Below, piece after piece: positions 12,423 through 12,759 of a stretch of 12,759 nucleotides of DNA. A model generated the notes under the pieces. That model did no database searches. It was not told the origin of the DNA and saw only the letters and a program-made list of their open reading frames with translations. The first letter of the stretch is position 1, and every line of letters begins with the position of its first letter. The DNA lies in NCBI GenBank assembly GCA_003136795.1, contig PLDP01000023.1, positions 1 through 12,759 on the forward strand, in the 5' to 3' direction. The DNA comes from Actinomycetota bacterium. GTDB lineage: Bacteria > Actinomycetota > Thermoleophilia > Gaiellales > Gaiellaceae. A program made the translations under genes and the position numbers.

Positions 12423-12759
12423 GTGGCCGTCGCCCTCCAGATCCTCGCGAGCGGCTTTGCCGCGGGCGCCGTCTATGGATTGGTGGCGGTCGGGCACTCG
12501 ATCGTCTTCCGGCTGACAGGGGTCGTCCACTTCGCCTTCGGCGAGTTGATCGCCCTCGGCGTCTTCGTCACGCTGCTCGTCGCGGCCGGCTCCGGGCCTG
12601 TCTCACAGACCAGCGTCGGGGGCGGACGGTTCGTGCTCGCGCTCGGGGTCGGGCTCGTCGTGACCGCCGCCGCGAGCGCCGGTTCGTACTTCCTCGCGAT
12701 CGAGCCGTACCGCGCGCGCGGCTCGGTGATCGGGTGGGTCGGCGCGTCGCTCGCGGTCG
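12423..12759 (+). CDS. LivH-type branched-chain amino acid ABC transporter permease, N-terminal part
   Basis: The visible 112 residues run to the right edge. They hold at least three hydrophobic segments: ILASGFAAGAVYGLVAVGHS, ALGVFVTLLVAA and VLALGVGLVVTAAAS. The first is followed by FRLTGVVHFAFGELIALG, the typical 'GV..FAHGE...LGAY' segment of inner-membrane LivH/BPD_transp_2 permeases. I prefer the GTG at 12423 since it puts the first membrane helix close to the N-terminus, as is normal. An in-frame ATG at 12396 would add nine residues and overlap the aroC start codon. Neither has a clear Shine-Dalgarno. The substrate could be branched-chain amino acids, urea or amides; livM and the ATPase genes would be expected to the right. 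The segment between the first two blocks (GSGPVSQTSVGGGR) is polar and somewhat long. Confidence 0.83.
   Translation, partial: MAVALQILASGFAAGAVYGLVAVGHSIVFRLTGVVHFAFGELIALGVFVTLLVAAGSGPVSQTSVGGGRFVLALGVGLVVTAAASAGSYFLAIEPYRARGSVIGWVGASLAV

Noticed and set aside
1..12759. Mobile element, prophage, tRNA or rRNA
   Set aside because: I found no transposase, integrase, terminal repeats or tRNA-like fold; gene content and base composition are uniformly chromosomal core.

Overview
The window is very GC-rich and almost entirely coding. It reads as chromosomal DNA of a high-GC actinobacterium. The actinobacterial-style aroC-aroK-aroB-aroQ-pepQ-efp order, the fused aroKB and the RecN/NAD kinase sequence style suggest a deep-branching lineage such as Thermoleophilia (Gaiellales or Solirubrobacterales). 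That placement is inference; there is no rRNA or other marker here to settle it.

Twelve genes lie on the minus strand as one tightly packed run, transcribed from right to left. From position 12397 down to 1 they are: aroC, a fused aroKB, aroQ, an Xaa-Pro peptidase, efp, a carboxyltransferase-like/BCCP fusion, accC, nusB, an xseB-like gene, a short polyprenyl synthetase (ispA), tlyA, nadK, a CapA-like secreted protein, and recN (cut by the left edge). Counting the fusions once, that is 14 reading frames. Most junctions overlap or abut (ATGA, TGATG, TAAATG, TAGATG, TAGGTG). Only the gaps before efp (111 nt), nusB (64 nt) and recN (43 nt) are long enough to hold signals. On the right a divergent plus-strand gene encodes the start of a LivH-type branched-chain amino acid ABC permease.

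Functionally the run starts with four shikimate pathway activities (AroK, AroB, AroQ, AroC). It continues with translation factor EF-P and a proline-specific peptidase, then the biotin carboxylase and biotin carrier of acetyl-CoA carboxylase, then antitermination (NusB), isoprenoid synthesis, rRNA methylation (TlyA), NADP supply and DNA repair (RecN). This combines the actinobacterial aro-pepQ-efp-nusB order with the Bacillus-type aroQ-pepQ-efp-accB-accC-nusB-xseB-ispA-tlyA-recN order. The xseA, folD, dxs and argR genes found in Bacillus are absent, and nadK and a capA-like gene are added.

The most interesting item is the 599-residue gene beside accC. Its first two thirds follow the PycB/OadA carboxyltransferase fold throughout, but every metal ligand and the catalytic threonine are replaced. 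It is fused to a normal AccB-type biotin carrier with an intact biotinylation site. This looks like a catalytically dead barrel recruited into acetyl-CoA carboxylase. The second item is a pair of 32-nt hairpin units with identical outer arms, different inner stems and opposite orientation, packed between the peptidase gene and efp.
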